Assembly: GCF_001895045.1 (NCBI RefSeq)
Contig: NZ_BDAM01000008.1
Location: 1 to 64,000 of the forward strand
Direction of reading: 5' to 3'
Source: Rhodococcus coprophilus NBRC 100603
GTDB taxonomy: Bacteria > Actinomycetota > Actinomycetes > Mycobacteriales > Mycobacteriaceae
Length of the DNA stretch: 64,000 nucleotides
Part shown: positions 43,276 to 51,645 of the stretch, in pieces
Position numbering within the stretch: the stretch's first letter is position 1
Layout of the letters: the number at the start of each line of letters is the position of its first letter
Made by a program: the position numbers and the translations under genes
The notes under the pieces: model-generated
Seen by the model: only the letters and a program-made list of their open reading frames with translations
Databases searched by the model: none
What the model was told of the DNA's origin: nothing

Positions 43276-45549
43276 TCAGTACGGGCTTTCTCTGCGAACC
43301 GACGCCGGATCGAGGTCGTCGCGTAGACCCTGCCAGCTGGTGTGCCTCAACCGGCCGCCGTCGGTCCACCCCTGGAACCGCACTTCGCCGACCAGCTCCG
43401 GGTGCAACCACACCGCATCTCGTCGCTCCGGACGGGGCACCTCGTCGAAGAACGGGCTCGTCGAGGTCTCCATGCCCTCCATCGAATTCGCCAGTTCGGT
43501 GAGGGTGCGCTCGTCGAAGCCGGTACCGACCTTCCCGGCATAGACCAGGCCGTCGTCGTCGAACACCCCGAGCAGCAGCGACCCGAAAGTCGCAGATCGG
43601 CTTCCCTGTCCCTTCCGGTAACCACCGATGACGACCGATTGGGTCTGCCAGTTCTTCTCCTTGATCCAGGCGCTGCCCCGTTTTCCCGGCAGGTACACCG
43701 AGTCTCGCCGCTTGGCGATCACGCCTTCCCATCGCGCGTCCCTGCTGCGACGGAGCGCTTCCGCGCCGTCGCCGGGCAACTGGCCGGGAACGAGCAAACC
43801 GCCGGTCGCCGCCGCGAGGGCATCGAGAACCCGGCGGCGATCGTCGTATGTCTTGCGCAGCAACGACACCCCGTCGAGATACAGGATGTCGAACACCCGG
43901 TACTCGGCCTTCACCCCCTGCTGCAGACGCGAGAAACTGGTCACTCCGTCGGGATCGACCGCCACGATCTCTCCGTCGAGCACCACGTCGTGCCCTTCGA
44001 GAACATCCGCGAGTGCAGCGAGCGGGGGGTATTCCCGCGTGATGTCGCGACCCGATCTGCTGTGCAGACGCAACTCGCCGCCGCACACCTCCGCGACCGC
44101 GCGATAGCCGTCCCACTTGCCTTCGAACGCCCAGCGCTCGGCGTCCAGCCCGGCCACCTCGCCCGGGGTGGCGAGCATCGGTGCGATGTCGCGCGGGAAC
44201 GTCGATGCGTGGGAGGTCGACGACTGCTCCTTCATCCGGTGCGCCAGCCATTGGTCCTTCTCCGTGCGGATCAACGCGTAGCGTCCGTCGATCCGTTTTC
44301 CGTGCAGGCGCACGATGACCTCGTCTTCGCGCCACTTCTCCGTCTCGTACGTGCCGGTGTCCCAGATCGTCATGGTCCCGCCGCCGTATTCACCTTTCGG
44401 GATCGTGCCGTGGAAGGTGAGGTACTCGATCGGGTGGTCCTCGGTGTGGACGGCCAGGTGGTTGTGGCCGGGACTGTCGGGCAGGTTCTTCGGGACCGCC
44501 CACGAGGCGAGGACGCCGTCACGCTCGAGCCGGAGGTCGAAATGCAGCCGCCGGGCGTGGTGTTCCTGGATGACGAACCTGTCGCCGGAACCGTCGCGCG
44601 CGACACTTCGCGGAACGGGTTCGGGAGTGCGCGACGCGTCGCGCTTGCTTCGATACGAGGCGAGGGCGTCGGACGCAGGGCGGGTATCGAGTGGCGGGTC
44701 GAGACCTTCGAGCAGGTCGCCGGATTCGCCGAGGCGGTCGAGCACCTCCTCGAATCGGAGGTGCCGCAGGTTCGGGTCGTCCAGCTCGTCCCATGCGCGG
44801 GGCGCCGCCACCCACGGCTCCTCGCGACCGCGCAGCGAATACGGCGCGACGGTGGTCTTCGCTCCGTTGTTCTGGCTCCAGTCGACGAACACCTTGCCGG
44901 GCCGCACCGATTTGGACATCGTCGCGGTGACGAGATCGGGGTACGCGGCCGCCAGGTTGGTCGCGACCTGCTTGGCGACGGTCGACGCCCCGGACGTGCT
45001 CAGGATCCGGTCGAGCGGCACATACAGGTGGATTCCTTTGCTGCCGCTCGTGACCGGATAGGCCGTCCAGCCCAGTTCGGCGACGGTGTCGCGGACGTAA
45101 CGGGCCACGACAGCGCATTCGGGCAGGCCCGCGCCGGGCCCCGGGTCGAGGTCGAACACGATCCGGGTGGCGGGGCCGGCGTGGTCGCGGTCGAAACGCC
45201 ACTGCGGCACATGGAGTTCGAGAGCGGCCTGTTGTCCGAGCCAGACGAGGCTCGCGGCCGAATCGAAAAGTGGATAGGTGACGCTGCGTTGTTTGTGGTG
45301 CAGCGTTCGCCGGTCGATCCACGACGGGGCATGTTCGGCGAGGTTCTTCTCGAAGAACGCGGGTTCGTCGACGCCGTTGGGCCAGCGTTTCCGCGTACCG
45401 GCCCGGCCGGCGACATGCGGGAGCATCGCGTCGGCGACCGCCTCGTAGTAGGCGATGACGTCACCCTTCGTCGTCCCGGTCTTCGGATACAGCACCTTGT
45501 CCGTATTGGTGAGAGTGATCCGATGCCCGTCGACTGTGCGTGTCGGCAT
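43276..45549 (-). CDS. ligD: Multidomain ATP-dependent DNA ligase LigD
   Basis: 757 aa with the mycobacterial order. Polymerase/primase domain (about 1-290; catalytic Asp133 and Asp135 in VFDLDPGPGAG), 3'-phosphoesterase domain (about 325-440; QEHHARRLHFDLRLERDG with His ligands), and ligase domain (about 455-757; nucleophile Lys478 in FEGKWDGYRA, DGEIVAVD, WEGVIAKR, WIKEKN). It repairs double-strand breaks by NHEJ with Ku; no ku gene is in this window. Start at MPTRTVDGHR. The frame is open 186 codons upstream but into unrelated Arg-rich sequence within the P450 gene. Confidence 0.96.
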   Translation of the reverse strand: MPTRTVDGHRITLTNTDKVLYPKTGTTKGDVIAYYEAVADAMLPHVAGRAGTRKRWPNGVDEPAFFEKNLAEHAPSWIDRRTLHHKQRSVTYPLFDSAASLVWLGQQAALELHVPQWRFDRDHAGPATRIVFDLDPGPGAGLPECAVVARYVRDTVAELGWTAYPVTSGSKGIHLYVPLDRILSTSGASTVAKQVATNLAAAYPDLVTATMSKSVRPGKVFVDWSQNNGAKTTVAPYSLRGREEPWVAAPRAWDELDDPNLRHLRFEEVLDRLGESGDLLEGLDPPLDTRPASDALASYRSKRDASRTPEPVPRSVARDGSGDRFVIQEHHARRLHFDLRLERDGVLASWAVPKNLPDSPGHNHLAVHTEDHPIEYLTFHGTIPKGEYGGGTMTIWDTGTYETEKWREDEVIVRLHGKRIDGRYALIRTEKDQWLAHRMKEQSSTSHASTFPRDIAPMLATPGEVAGLDAERWAFEGKWDGYRAVAEVCGGELRLHSRSGRDITREYPPLAALADVLEGHDVVLDGEIVAVDPDGVTSFSRLQQGVKAEYRVFDILYLDGVSLLRKTYDDRRRVLDALAAATGGLLVPGQLPGDGAEALRRSRDARWEGVIAKRRDSVYLPGKRGSAWIKEKNWQTQSVVIGGYRKGQGSRSATFGSLLLGVFDDDGLVYAGKVGTGFDERTLTELANSMEGMETSTSPFFDEVPRPERRDAVWLHPELVGEVRFQGWTDGGRLRHTSWQGLRDDLDPASVRRESPY

Positions 45550-45599
45550 CACCTCATGATGCCGTGCCCGGCCGTGGACCGGCCGGAATGCGGGCGACT

Positions 45600-46955
45600 T
45601 CAGTCCCGGAGGCGCAGATCGACGGGCTGGCCGTCGGAGGGGAACGGCAGGGACGTGAAGTTCAGAGGTGCGACGTAGCCGGGGTCGACGTGCCAGTCGA
45701 AACGCAGCAGGAGGTGATGCATGATCGCTTTGATCTCGGCGCCGGCGAAGTGCATCCCGAGGCACTTGTGCACGCCGCCGCCGAACGGCTCCCAGGCATA
45801 GCGATGCACCTTGTCTTCGCGCCGGTGCTCTGCGAAGCGCTCGGGATCGAAACGCTCGGGATCGGGCCAGTACTGCGACATGTGGTGGGTGAAGTGGGGT
45901 GCGACCGCAGCGTAGGTTCCCGCGGGAACGAAGTGCCCCTGCACCTCGGTGTCGCACACCGCGCGGCGCGCCATGACCGGTACCGGCGCGACGATGCGGA
46001 GACATTCCTTCATGACCAGATCCAGGCTCACCAAGCCGTCGAGGTCTGCGTAGCCGGGTGTCGACGTGCCGAGCGCGAGCGACTCCGCCCGGCACTTCTC
46101 CCGCCACTCCGGGTACTGCCCCAGGTACTGCATCATGGTGGAGAGCGTGATGGTCGAGGTGTCGTGCGCGGCCATGAGCAGGAAGATCATGTGATCGACG
46201 ACCTCGTCGTCACTGAAGCGTTGTCCTGCTTCGGATTCGATGTGGCACAGCACGGAGAACAGGTCGTCGGTCTCGTGTGCTCGACGAGCCGGGAGGTACC
46301 GGCGGAAGAACTCCTCCAGCAGTCGCCGGCCGTCGAGTCCCCGCTTCCACCGCGTACCGGGAACCGGATACCGGATCACGGAAGTAGCCGCCTGGACGCA
46401 GTCGACGAAAGCCGTTTTCACGGCTTCGATCTCGCGTTCGGTGCTGTGTTCGGCACCGCCCATGAAGATGTCCGTGGCAAGGTCGAGGGTGAGCGATTTC
46501 AGCTCGGTGTACGCCCGGAATCCATCGGCGGGCGTCCAGGAGTCGAGCGCGGCATCGATGGCCGGATGGAGCGCGTCGACCGTCTTCTCCAGGCGGGAGC
46601 GGGTGAACGCCTGTTGCATGATCCGCCGGTGCCGCAGGTGCTCGTCCGAGTCGAGAAGCATCAGGCCACCGTGGAAGAAGGGGCCGATCAGCGCCGACCA
46701 GCCGTCGCTGTTCACGAATGCCCGGTCCTTGTTCTGCAGCACTTCCTGGCATGCGTCGGGGCCGAGAACAGCCACCCAGCGACGGCCGATCATCGTGAAC
46801 CACGAGAGCTCGCCGTAGGTGTCCCACCGCTTCTGCATCATCGTCAGCGGATCGCGGATGTATTCGAGGGCGTGCCCGACGAGGGGTGGCCCCGCGTGGC
46901 CCGGGATCGGGCGCAACTGCGAGTCGGCGGGTGGAGCGGCCAGGATCTTCGTCAC
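45600..46955 (-). CDS. Cytochrome P450 (second)
   Basis: 451 aa P450 of a different group from the one at 35320. Proline-rich start LRPIPGHAGPPLVGHAL as in CYP120/CYP51-like class B enzymes, I-helix MIFLLMAAHDTSTITLSTMM (A-H-D-T), ExxR as KECLRI, haem loop FGGGVHKCLGMHFAGAEIKA. Substrate unknown. Preceded (divergently) by a TetR gene with two clear palindromes in the 93-bp gap, so probably inducible. No ferredoxin is adjacent. Confidence 0.93.
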   Translation of the reverse strand: MTKILAAPPADSQLRPIPGHAGPPLVGHALEYIRDPLTMMQKRWDTYGELSWFTMIGRRWVAVLGPDACQEVLQNKDRAFVNSDGWSALIGPFFHGGLMLLDSDEHLRHRRIMQQAFTRSRLEKTVDALHPAIDAALDSWTPADGFRAYTELKSLTLDLATDIFMGGAEHSTEREIEAVKTAFVDCVQAATSVIRYPVPGTRWKRGLDGRRLLEEFFRRYLPARRAHETDDLFSVLCHIESEAGQRFSDDEVVDHMIFLLMAAHDTSTITLSTMMQYLGQYPEWREKCRAESLALGTSTPGYADLDGLVSLDLVMKECLRIVAPVPVMARRAVCDTEVQGHFVPAGTYAAVAPHFTHHMSQYWPDPERFDPERFAEHRREDKVHRYAWEPFGGGVHKCLGMHFAGAEIKAIMHHLLLRFDWHVDPGYVAPLNFTSLPFPSDGQPVDLRLRD

Positions 46956-46979
46956 GATGAACCCTCATTCCCGAAGTTG

Positions 46980-47003
46980 ATCTGACAGGACCCTCTGTCA
47001 GAT
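46980..47003. promoter_or_regulatory. Perfect 9-bp-arm inverted repeat, operator
   Basis: ATCTGACAG-GACCCT-CTGTCAGAT, all nine arm bases pair. It lies 25 bases before the P450 start and 46 before the TetR start. The size is typical of TetR operators. Confidence 0.7.
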
Positions 47004-47010
47004 GCCTGTA

Positions 47011-47023
47011 GTGTGAGTCACAC
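47011..47023. promoter_or_regulatory. Palindrome GTGTGA-G-TCACAC
   Basis: Perfect 6-1-6 palindrome 26 bases before the TetR start, beside the larger inverted repeat. It resembles a Crp/GlxR half-site pair, but the spacer is too short for the standard TGTGA-N6-TCACA site, so a second regulator or a second TetR contact is possible. Confidence 0.4.
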
Positions 47024-47048
47024 CGATCCCGTCTGTCAAGATCGGCGT

Positions 47049-47669
47049 ATGACTTCCCCGACGCCGCGTCGATATGCGGGCATGACCGGCGACCAGCGAG
47101 CAGCAGTACGGCGCGAGGCCTTGCTCGAGGCGGCACTCGACCTGTTCGCGGCGAAAGGCAGGAGCGGCGCGACCATGACGGCGATCTGCGCAAAGGCCAA
47201 GTTGACGGAACGATACTTCTACGAAAGCTTCACCAGCAGAGACGAATTGCTGCAAAAGGTGCTGGACCGCATCGCCGACGAGATCCGTGACGCGGGACTG
47301 GACGCACTGCGGACGAGCACCGGCCCCCTCGAGGACCGGGTGCGCAACGCGATCACGGCGTTCGTCACCATCCTCACGGACGATCCTCGCAAGGGGCGGG
47401 TCGCGATGATCCAGTCGGCCGCCTTCGAACCCCTCCGCACGCATCGTCGTGCGGCGCTGCGGGGGTTCGCCCAGATGGTCGCGGACGAAGCGACGCTCAT
47501 GTACGGGGACCGCGCTTGGCCACCGCACCAGGGCGAAATCAACGGACTGCTGTTCGTCGGCGGCCTCGCCGAACTGGTCACCGCCTGGCTGAACGACGAA
47601 ATCGCGATCACTCCCGAGGAGATCGTCGACGCGGCAACTCACCAGTTCACGTCCACCGCACATCGCTGA
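47049..47669 (+). CDS. TetR family regulator divergent from P450
   Basis: 206 aa. HTH: REALLEAALDLFAAKGRSGA, TMTAICAKAKLTERYFYESF, TSRDELLQKVLDRIADE. I start at the ATG of MTSPTPRRYAG; an in-frame GTG 12 codons upstream lies within the palindrome region. Likely represses the divergent P450 and itself. It is followed 164 bases later by the molybdopterin oxidoreductase on the same strand. Confidence 0.88.
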   Translation: MTSPTPRRYAGMTGDQRAAVRREALLEAALDLFAAKGRSGATMTAICAKAKLTERYFYESFTSRDELLQKVLDRIADEIRDAGLDALRTSTGPLEDRVRNAITAFVTILTDDPRKGRVAMIQSAAFEPLRTHRRAALRGFAQMVADEATLMYGDRAWPPHQGEINGLLFVGGLAELVTAWLNDEIAITPEEIVDAATHQFTSTAHR

Positions 47670-47833
47670 AAGGCCGCTTCTGCACCGACCGCAGGGTCGG
47701 GTGCTGCGTGGGGCCGAGCGGTGCCCTCCCCGACCGCGGCGTAAGGCCCCGATTCCGGACAAGCGAGCGCCGGGGCGGTTGTCGTCCGCCGCGATCGTTC
47801 ACACGCGACTCGCGGCAGTGCTACGTTTCGCAC

Positions 47834-50023
47834 ATGACCGCGGAGAAAACCGCCGTGTCCACCCATACCGTCGCTCGCCAATGCACCCTGTGTGAGGCGC
47901 ACTGCGGAATCCTCGTCACCGTCGACCACGACAGGGTCACCCGCATCGAGGGCGATCCCGACGACGTGCTCTCGCACGGCTACATCTGCCCGAAAGCCAC
48001 CGCGCTCGCGGATCTGCACCACGACCCGGACCGGCTGCGCCGCCCGATGCGGCGTGTCGGCGACAGCTTCGAGGAGATCGACTGGGACGAGGCGTTCGCC
48101 CTCGCCGGGAGCCGGCTGCGCGCCGTCCAGCGACGGCACGGTCGTGACGCGGTCGCGATGTACCTGGGCAACCCGGCCGCACACAGCTCGTCGGTCCTCT
48201 ACGGGATCGCCCTTCGCGTCGCGCTCCTCACCCGGAAGTTCTACTCGGCGTCCTCGATCGATCAGTTCCCGCAGGAGTTCGCAGCGTGGAAGATGTTCGG
48301 CTCGAACGTGCTGATGCCGATAGCGGACGTCGATCGCACCGACCGCCTGCTGATTCTCGGGGCCAATCCCGCAGTGTCCAACGGTTCGGTCACCACGATG
48401 CCCGACGCCCGCGGACGCATCGCCGCGATCCGTCGCCGCGGCGGCTCGGTGGTCGTCGTCGACCCGCGGCGCACCGAGACCGCGCGGCTGGCGGATGAAC
48501 ACGTCGCGGTACGTCCGGGCGGTGATCCGTACCTTCTGCTCGGCATGCTGCACACGATCTTCGCCGACGGTATCCACCAGAAACCCGCCACCGTGCCACT
48601 GACCGGCATGGACCATCTCGCCGAGTTGGTCGCAGCCTGCACACCCGAGGAGATGGCGCCGCGCGCCGGGGTCGACGCGGACACGATCCGGCGCCTGGCC
48701 CGCGACCACAACTCGGCACGGTCGGCGGTCGCGTACGCCCGCATCGGTGTCTGCCATCAGGTCACCGGCACCCTCACCCACTGGCTGGTCAATACCCTCA
48801 ACGCCGTGACCGGGAATCTCGACCGGCCGGGCGGCCAGATGTTCTCCTCGCCGCCGATCGACGTGGCACGTCTCATGCGACGACTCGGTTCCGGATACGG
48901 CATGTGGAGCAGTCGCACCGGCGAGTACAAGTCGTTCCGCACGGAACTGCCGGTGGTGGGTATGGCAGACGAAATGCTCGGTGACGCACAGGGTTCCGTC
49001 GGTCCGGTGCGCGCGCTGGTCACCTATGCCGGAAACCCGGTGCTGTCCACCCCGCAGGGCGGCCGTCTCGACGAGGCCCTCGACAGCCTCGACTTCTTCG
49101 TCGCGGTCGACATGTACCTCACCGAGACGTCCCGGCACGCAGACCTGATCCTTCCGCCGGTATCCCACCTCGAACGGGAGGAGTTCGACTTCCTGTTCCC
49201 GGTCTTCTCCGTCCGGAACAACGCACGGTTCAGTGCCCGCGTGTTCGAGCCTGCTGCCGACGCGCTCGAGGACTGGCAGATCATGTCGCGCCTGACCCTC
49301 GAGGTGCTGCCGCTTCCGTTCCGAACGTGGTCGGCTCGTCCCGTCCGTGCCCTGCTCGATCGACTGAGCCCACTGCGGCTGGGTGCGCTCGGCGTCCTGA
49401 CCGGACCGCACGGAGTCCTGCGCCGCGGACGTCGAGGTCTGACACTCGGGCGGATCCGGCGCGCCCGCGGGGGAATCGATCTCGGACCGCTGCAACCACG
49501 GCTCCGGTCCCTGGTGTCGACGCGCGATCGCCGCGTGCACGTGGCACCGCCGGAGTTCGTCGACGAGACACGTCGCCTGGCCGCCGACGCCGAGATCGAT
49601 TACCGGGACGAGGAATTCGATCTCCGGTTGATCGGACGACGCCATCTGCGATCGAACAATTCGTGGCTGCACAACATCCCGACGATGGTCAAGGGCCGAG
49701 ACCGGTGCACGGTCCTGATGCATCCCGACGACGCGGCGTCCCGCTCCCTCGTTCACGGTCAGCCGGTGACCGTACGCTCCCGAATCGGGAGCATCGTGGT
49801 GCCCGTCGAGGTCAGTGACGAGATCCGGGCCGGCACCGTCGCCGTCCCGCACGGCTGGGGTCACGACGAGAAGGGTGTCGGCTGGTTCACCGCCGCCGCG
49901 CATCCCGGTGCCAACGTCAACCTGCTGCACGATCCGGCGGTCACCGACACCTTCACCGGCAACGCCGCGGTGAACGCGACGATGGTGAACGTCGCCGCGA
50001 AGGCCTCCGCTGCGATCTCCTGA
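47834..50023 (+). CDS. Molybdopterin-dependent oxidoreductase with [4Fe-4S] domain
   Basis: 729 aa, DMSO-reductase superfamily catalytic subunit. The N-terminal Fe-S domain has CTLCEAHCGILV and YICPKATAL (C-x2-C-x3-C...C). MGD-binding regions include LILGANPAVSNGSVTTMPDA, VVVDPRRTETARLAD, LVTYAGNPVLSTPQGG and a C-terminal domain from about residue 590 (LRSNNSWLHNIPTMVKGRDR, FTGNAAVNATMVNV). Around the usual Mo-ligand position it reads SASSIDQFPQEFAAWKMFGS with no Cys or SeCys, so Ser or Asp may bind Mo. No electron-transfer or membrane subunit is next to it. No Tat signal. Substrate unknown. Confidence 0.88.
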   Translation: MTAEKTAVSTHTVARQCTLCEAHCGILVTVDHDRVTRIEGDPDDVLSHGYICPKATALADLHHDPDRLRRPMRRVGDSFEEIDWDEAFALAGSRLRAVQRRHGRDAVAMYLGNPAAHSSSVLYGIALRVALLTRKFYSASSIDQFPQEFAAWKMFGSNVLMPIADVDRTDRLLILGANPAVSNGSVTTMPDARGRIAAIRRRGGSVVVVDPRRTETARLADEHVAVRPGGDPYLLLGMLHTIFADGIHQKPATVPLTGMDHLAELVAACTPEEMAPRAGVDADTIRRLARDHNSARSAVAYARIGVCHQVTGTLTHWLVNTLNAVTGNLDRPGGQMFSSPPIDVARLMRRLGSGYGMWSSRTGEYKSFRTELPVVGMADEMLGDAQGSVGPVRALVTYAGNPVLSTPQGGRLDEALDSLDFFVAVDMYLTETSRHADLILPPVSHLEREEFDFLFPVFSVRNNARFSARVFEPAADALEDWQIMSRLTLEVLPLPFRTWSARPVRALLDRLSPLRLGALGVLTGPHGVLRRGRRGLTLGRIRRARGGIDLGPLQPRLRSLVSTRDRRVHVAPPEFVDETRRLAADAEIDYRDEEFDLRLIGRRHLRSNNSWLHNIPTMVKGRDRCTVLMHPDDAASRSLVHGQPVTVRSRIGSIVVPVEVSDEIRAGTVAVPHGWGHDEKGVGWFTAAAHPGANVNLLHDPAVTDTFTGNAAVNATMVNVAAKASAAIS

Positions 50024-50054
50024 ACCTTGTGAGAAGTCGTTGGCGGCGTCTTTC

Positions 50055-50912
50055 CTATTTTCCGCCGTATACCGGGAAGACGCTCGACGCGCCGTAGTCC
50101 AGGGCACGAAGTTCGCGAAGCGCAGTCATGTCCGGCTCTGCGATGACGAAGTCGACGTCGGCGTTGGAGCGCATGTGGTCGGGGTTCTGCGTCTTCGGCA
50201 GCGACACTGTGCCCAGCTGCAGCGTGTACCGGATGCACAGCTGCGGAACAGAAACGCCGTACTTGTCGGCCATCGCCTGTACATCCGGGTTGTGCAGGAT
50301 CTCGCCGTGCGCGATCGGCGAGTACGCCTCGACGAGGATGTTCCTGTCCTCGCAATAGGCGATCAGCTCGCTCGGCGTGTTCCCGGCATGTACCAGCACC
50401 TGGTTCGCGTGCGGGACCGAAGCACTACCCGCCAGGAGGTTCTCCAGATCTTCCTGCAGAAAGTTCGAGACGCCGATCGCCCGGAGCTTGCCTGCCCTGT
50501 GGGCGCCCTCCAGCGCGCGCCACGCTTGGCGGTTGCCGTCGGTGTAGTCGCCGCCGCGGAAGTCTTTCCAGGGTTGCGGGCTGTGGATCAGCATCAGGTC
50601 GATGTATTCGAGGCCGAGCGCCTTCAGCGAGCCGTCGATCGCAGCCGAGGCAGCGTCGTAGTCCTTGATCTCGGCCGCCAGTTTGGTCGACACGAACAGT
50701 TCCTCGCGGGCAATTCCCGAGGTGCGGACACCCTCGCCGACGCCGCGCTCGTTCCCGTAGGCCTGCGCCGTGTCGATGTTGCGGTAGCCGATCTCGATCG
50801 CGGCTCGCACGGCGTCTGCGGCCTTGTCTTTGTCGATGAACCAGGTGCCCAGTCCCAGCTTGGGGATGGTTACGTCATTGGAAAGCGTGTAGGTCTCGTT
50901 CAGGATGCTCAT
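50055..50912 (-). CDS. Aldo/keto reductase
   Basis: 285 aa NADPH-dependent (alpha/beta)8 reductase. Motifs: LGLGTWFIDKDKAADAVRAA, GYRNIDTAQAYGNERGVGEG (Asp and Tyr catalytic), LFVSTKL (Lys), DLMLIHSPQPW (His), AIGVSNF and VSLPKTQNPDHMRSN (cofactor site). All four catalytic residues are present. Start ATG has AAAGGAGCG upstream. The following 197 bases to the SRPBCC gene contain no gene that I can support. Confidence 0.93.
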   Translation of the reverse strand: MSILNETYTLSNDVTIPKLGLGTWFIDKDKAADAVRAAIEIGYRNIDTAQAYGNERGVGEGVRTSGIAREELFVSTKLAAEIKDYDAASAAIDGSLKALGLEYIDLMLIHSPQPWKDFRGGDYTDGNRQAWRALEGAHRAGKLRAIGVSNFLQEDLENLLAGSASVPHANQVLVHAGNTPSELIAYCEDRNILVEAYSPIAHGEILHNPDVQAMADKYGVSVPQLCIRYTLQLGTVSLPKTQNPDHMRSNADVDFVIAEPDMTALRELRALDYGASSVFPVYGGK

Positions 50913-51109
50913 GTGTTCTCGCTCCTTTCCTTGCACTGTCAAGCTTCCCCGCACGGAGCGCGTGGCGTGCATGATCGGCGAAGAACAACGGGGCAGCAGA
51001 CGAAGCGATCGTGACCGGCGACGAGGAAGCGCGCCGGCTGGAGCGGCGGAAGTAAGTACGTGTGGCCGCGCACCGAGGGCGTCGCAAAAAAAGGACGGAG
51101 CGTGCCCGG

Positions 51110-51541
51110 TCAGCCGTAGAGTTGCGCGAACTTGTCGAGCGATGTCTGCAGGTCACCGTGCAGCGCGCGTGCCACCCCGGCTCCGATCGGGCCGAACAGC
51201 GGCGCTCCCCCGAGGTCGATCTTCATCGTCAGACGGGATCGGTCACCTGCGGTCGTGACGGCGAGTCGCATCGAGAACTTCGTCCCCGCCTTGCCTGTTC
51301 CGCGGAGCACCACGTGATGCGGGGCGTCGAGTTCCACGACGGTCCAGCTGACCCGGTTGCGCATGCCCTTGACCGACACCACCGAGTGAAGGGTCGTGCC
51401 CGCAGTGAGCGTGTCCGGCAATTCGCTGCGCCAGCCGTCGTGAATGGTCAGCCACTCGTCGAAGGTCTGAAGTCGGGATGCCTTCTCCCAGGCGCGGTGC
51501 GGGTCCATGGGGAGTTCTGTCGACACCTCGAGTTTCGCCAT
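51110..51541 (-). CDS. SRPBCC protein, Rv0910-type toxin homologue (orphan)
   Basis: 143 aa START/SRPBCC fold: MAKLEVSTELPMDPHRAWEK, FDEWLTIHDGWRSELPDTLT, AGTTLHSVVSVKGMRNRVSW, VVLRGTGKAGTKFSM, then a C-terminal helix GVARALHGDLQTSLDKFAQL. Length and pattern match M. tuberculosis Rv0910, annotated as the toxin of an Rv0909/Rv0910 pair. No antitoxin is adjacent; two Rv0909-like proteins lie 8.3-8.9 kb away near ctpE. It may be a plain ligand-binding protein. The terminator of the symporter operon lies just upstream, so it has its own promoter. Confidence 0.75.
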   Translation of the reverse strand: MAKLEVSTELPMDPHRAWEKASRLQTFDEWLTIHDGWRSELPDTLTAGTTLHSVVSVKGMRNRVSWTVVELDAPHHVVLRGTGKAGTKFSMRLAVTTAGDRSRLTMKIDLGGAPLFGPIGAGVARALHGDLQTSLDKFAQLYG

Positions 51542-51586
51542 GATCGGCAGCCTAGACGACGGGAGTCACCAGGCGCCCCGCACAGC

Positions 51587-51620
51587 CCGGAGGCCCACCC
51601 CGCGTGGGGTGGGCCTCCGG
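51587..51620. terminator. Strong terminator of the symporter operon
   Basis: 15-bp perfect stem (CCGGAGGCCCACCCC with GGGGTGGGCCTCCGG) and a GCGT loop, 26 bases after the actP-like stop. No T-tract, as usual in this phylum. Confidence 0.85.
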
Positions 51621-51645
51621 ATCTCGGTGACGGTGTAACGCAGAG

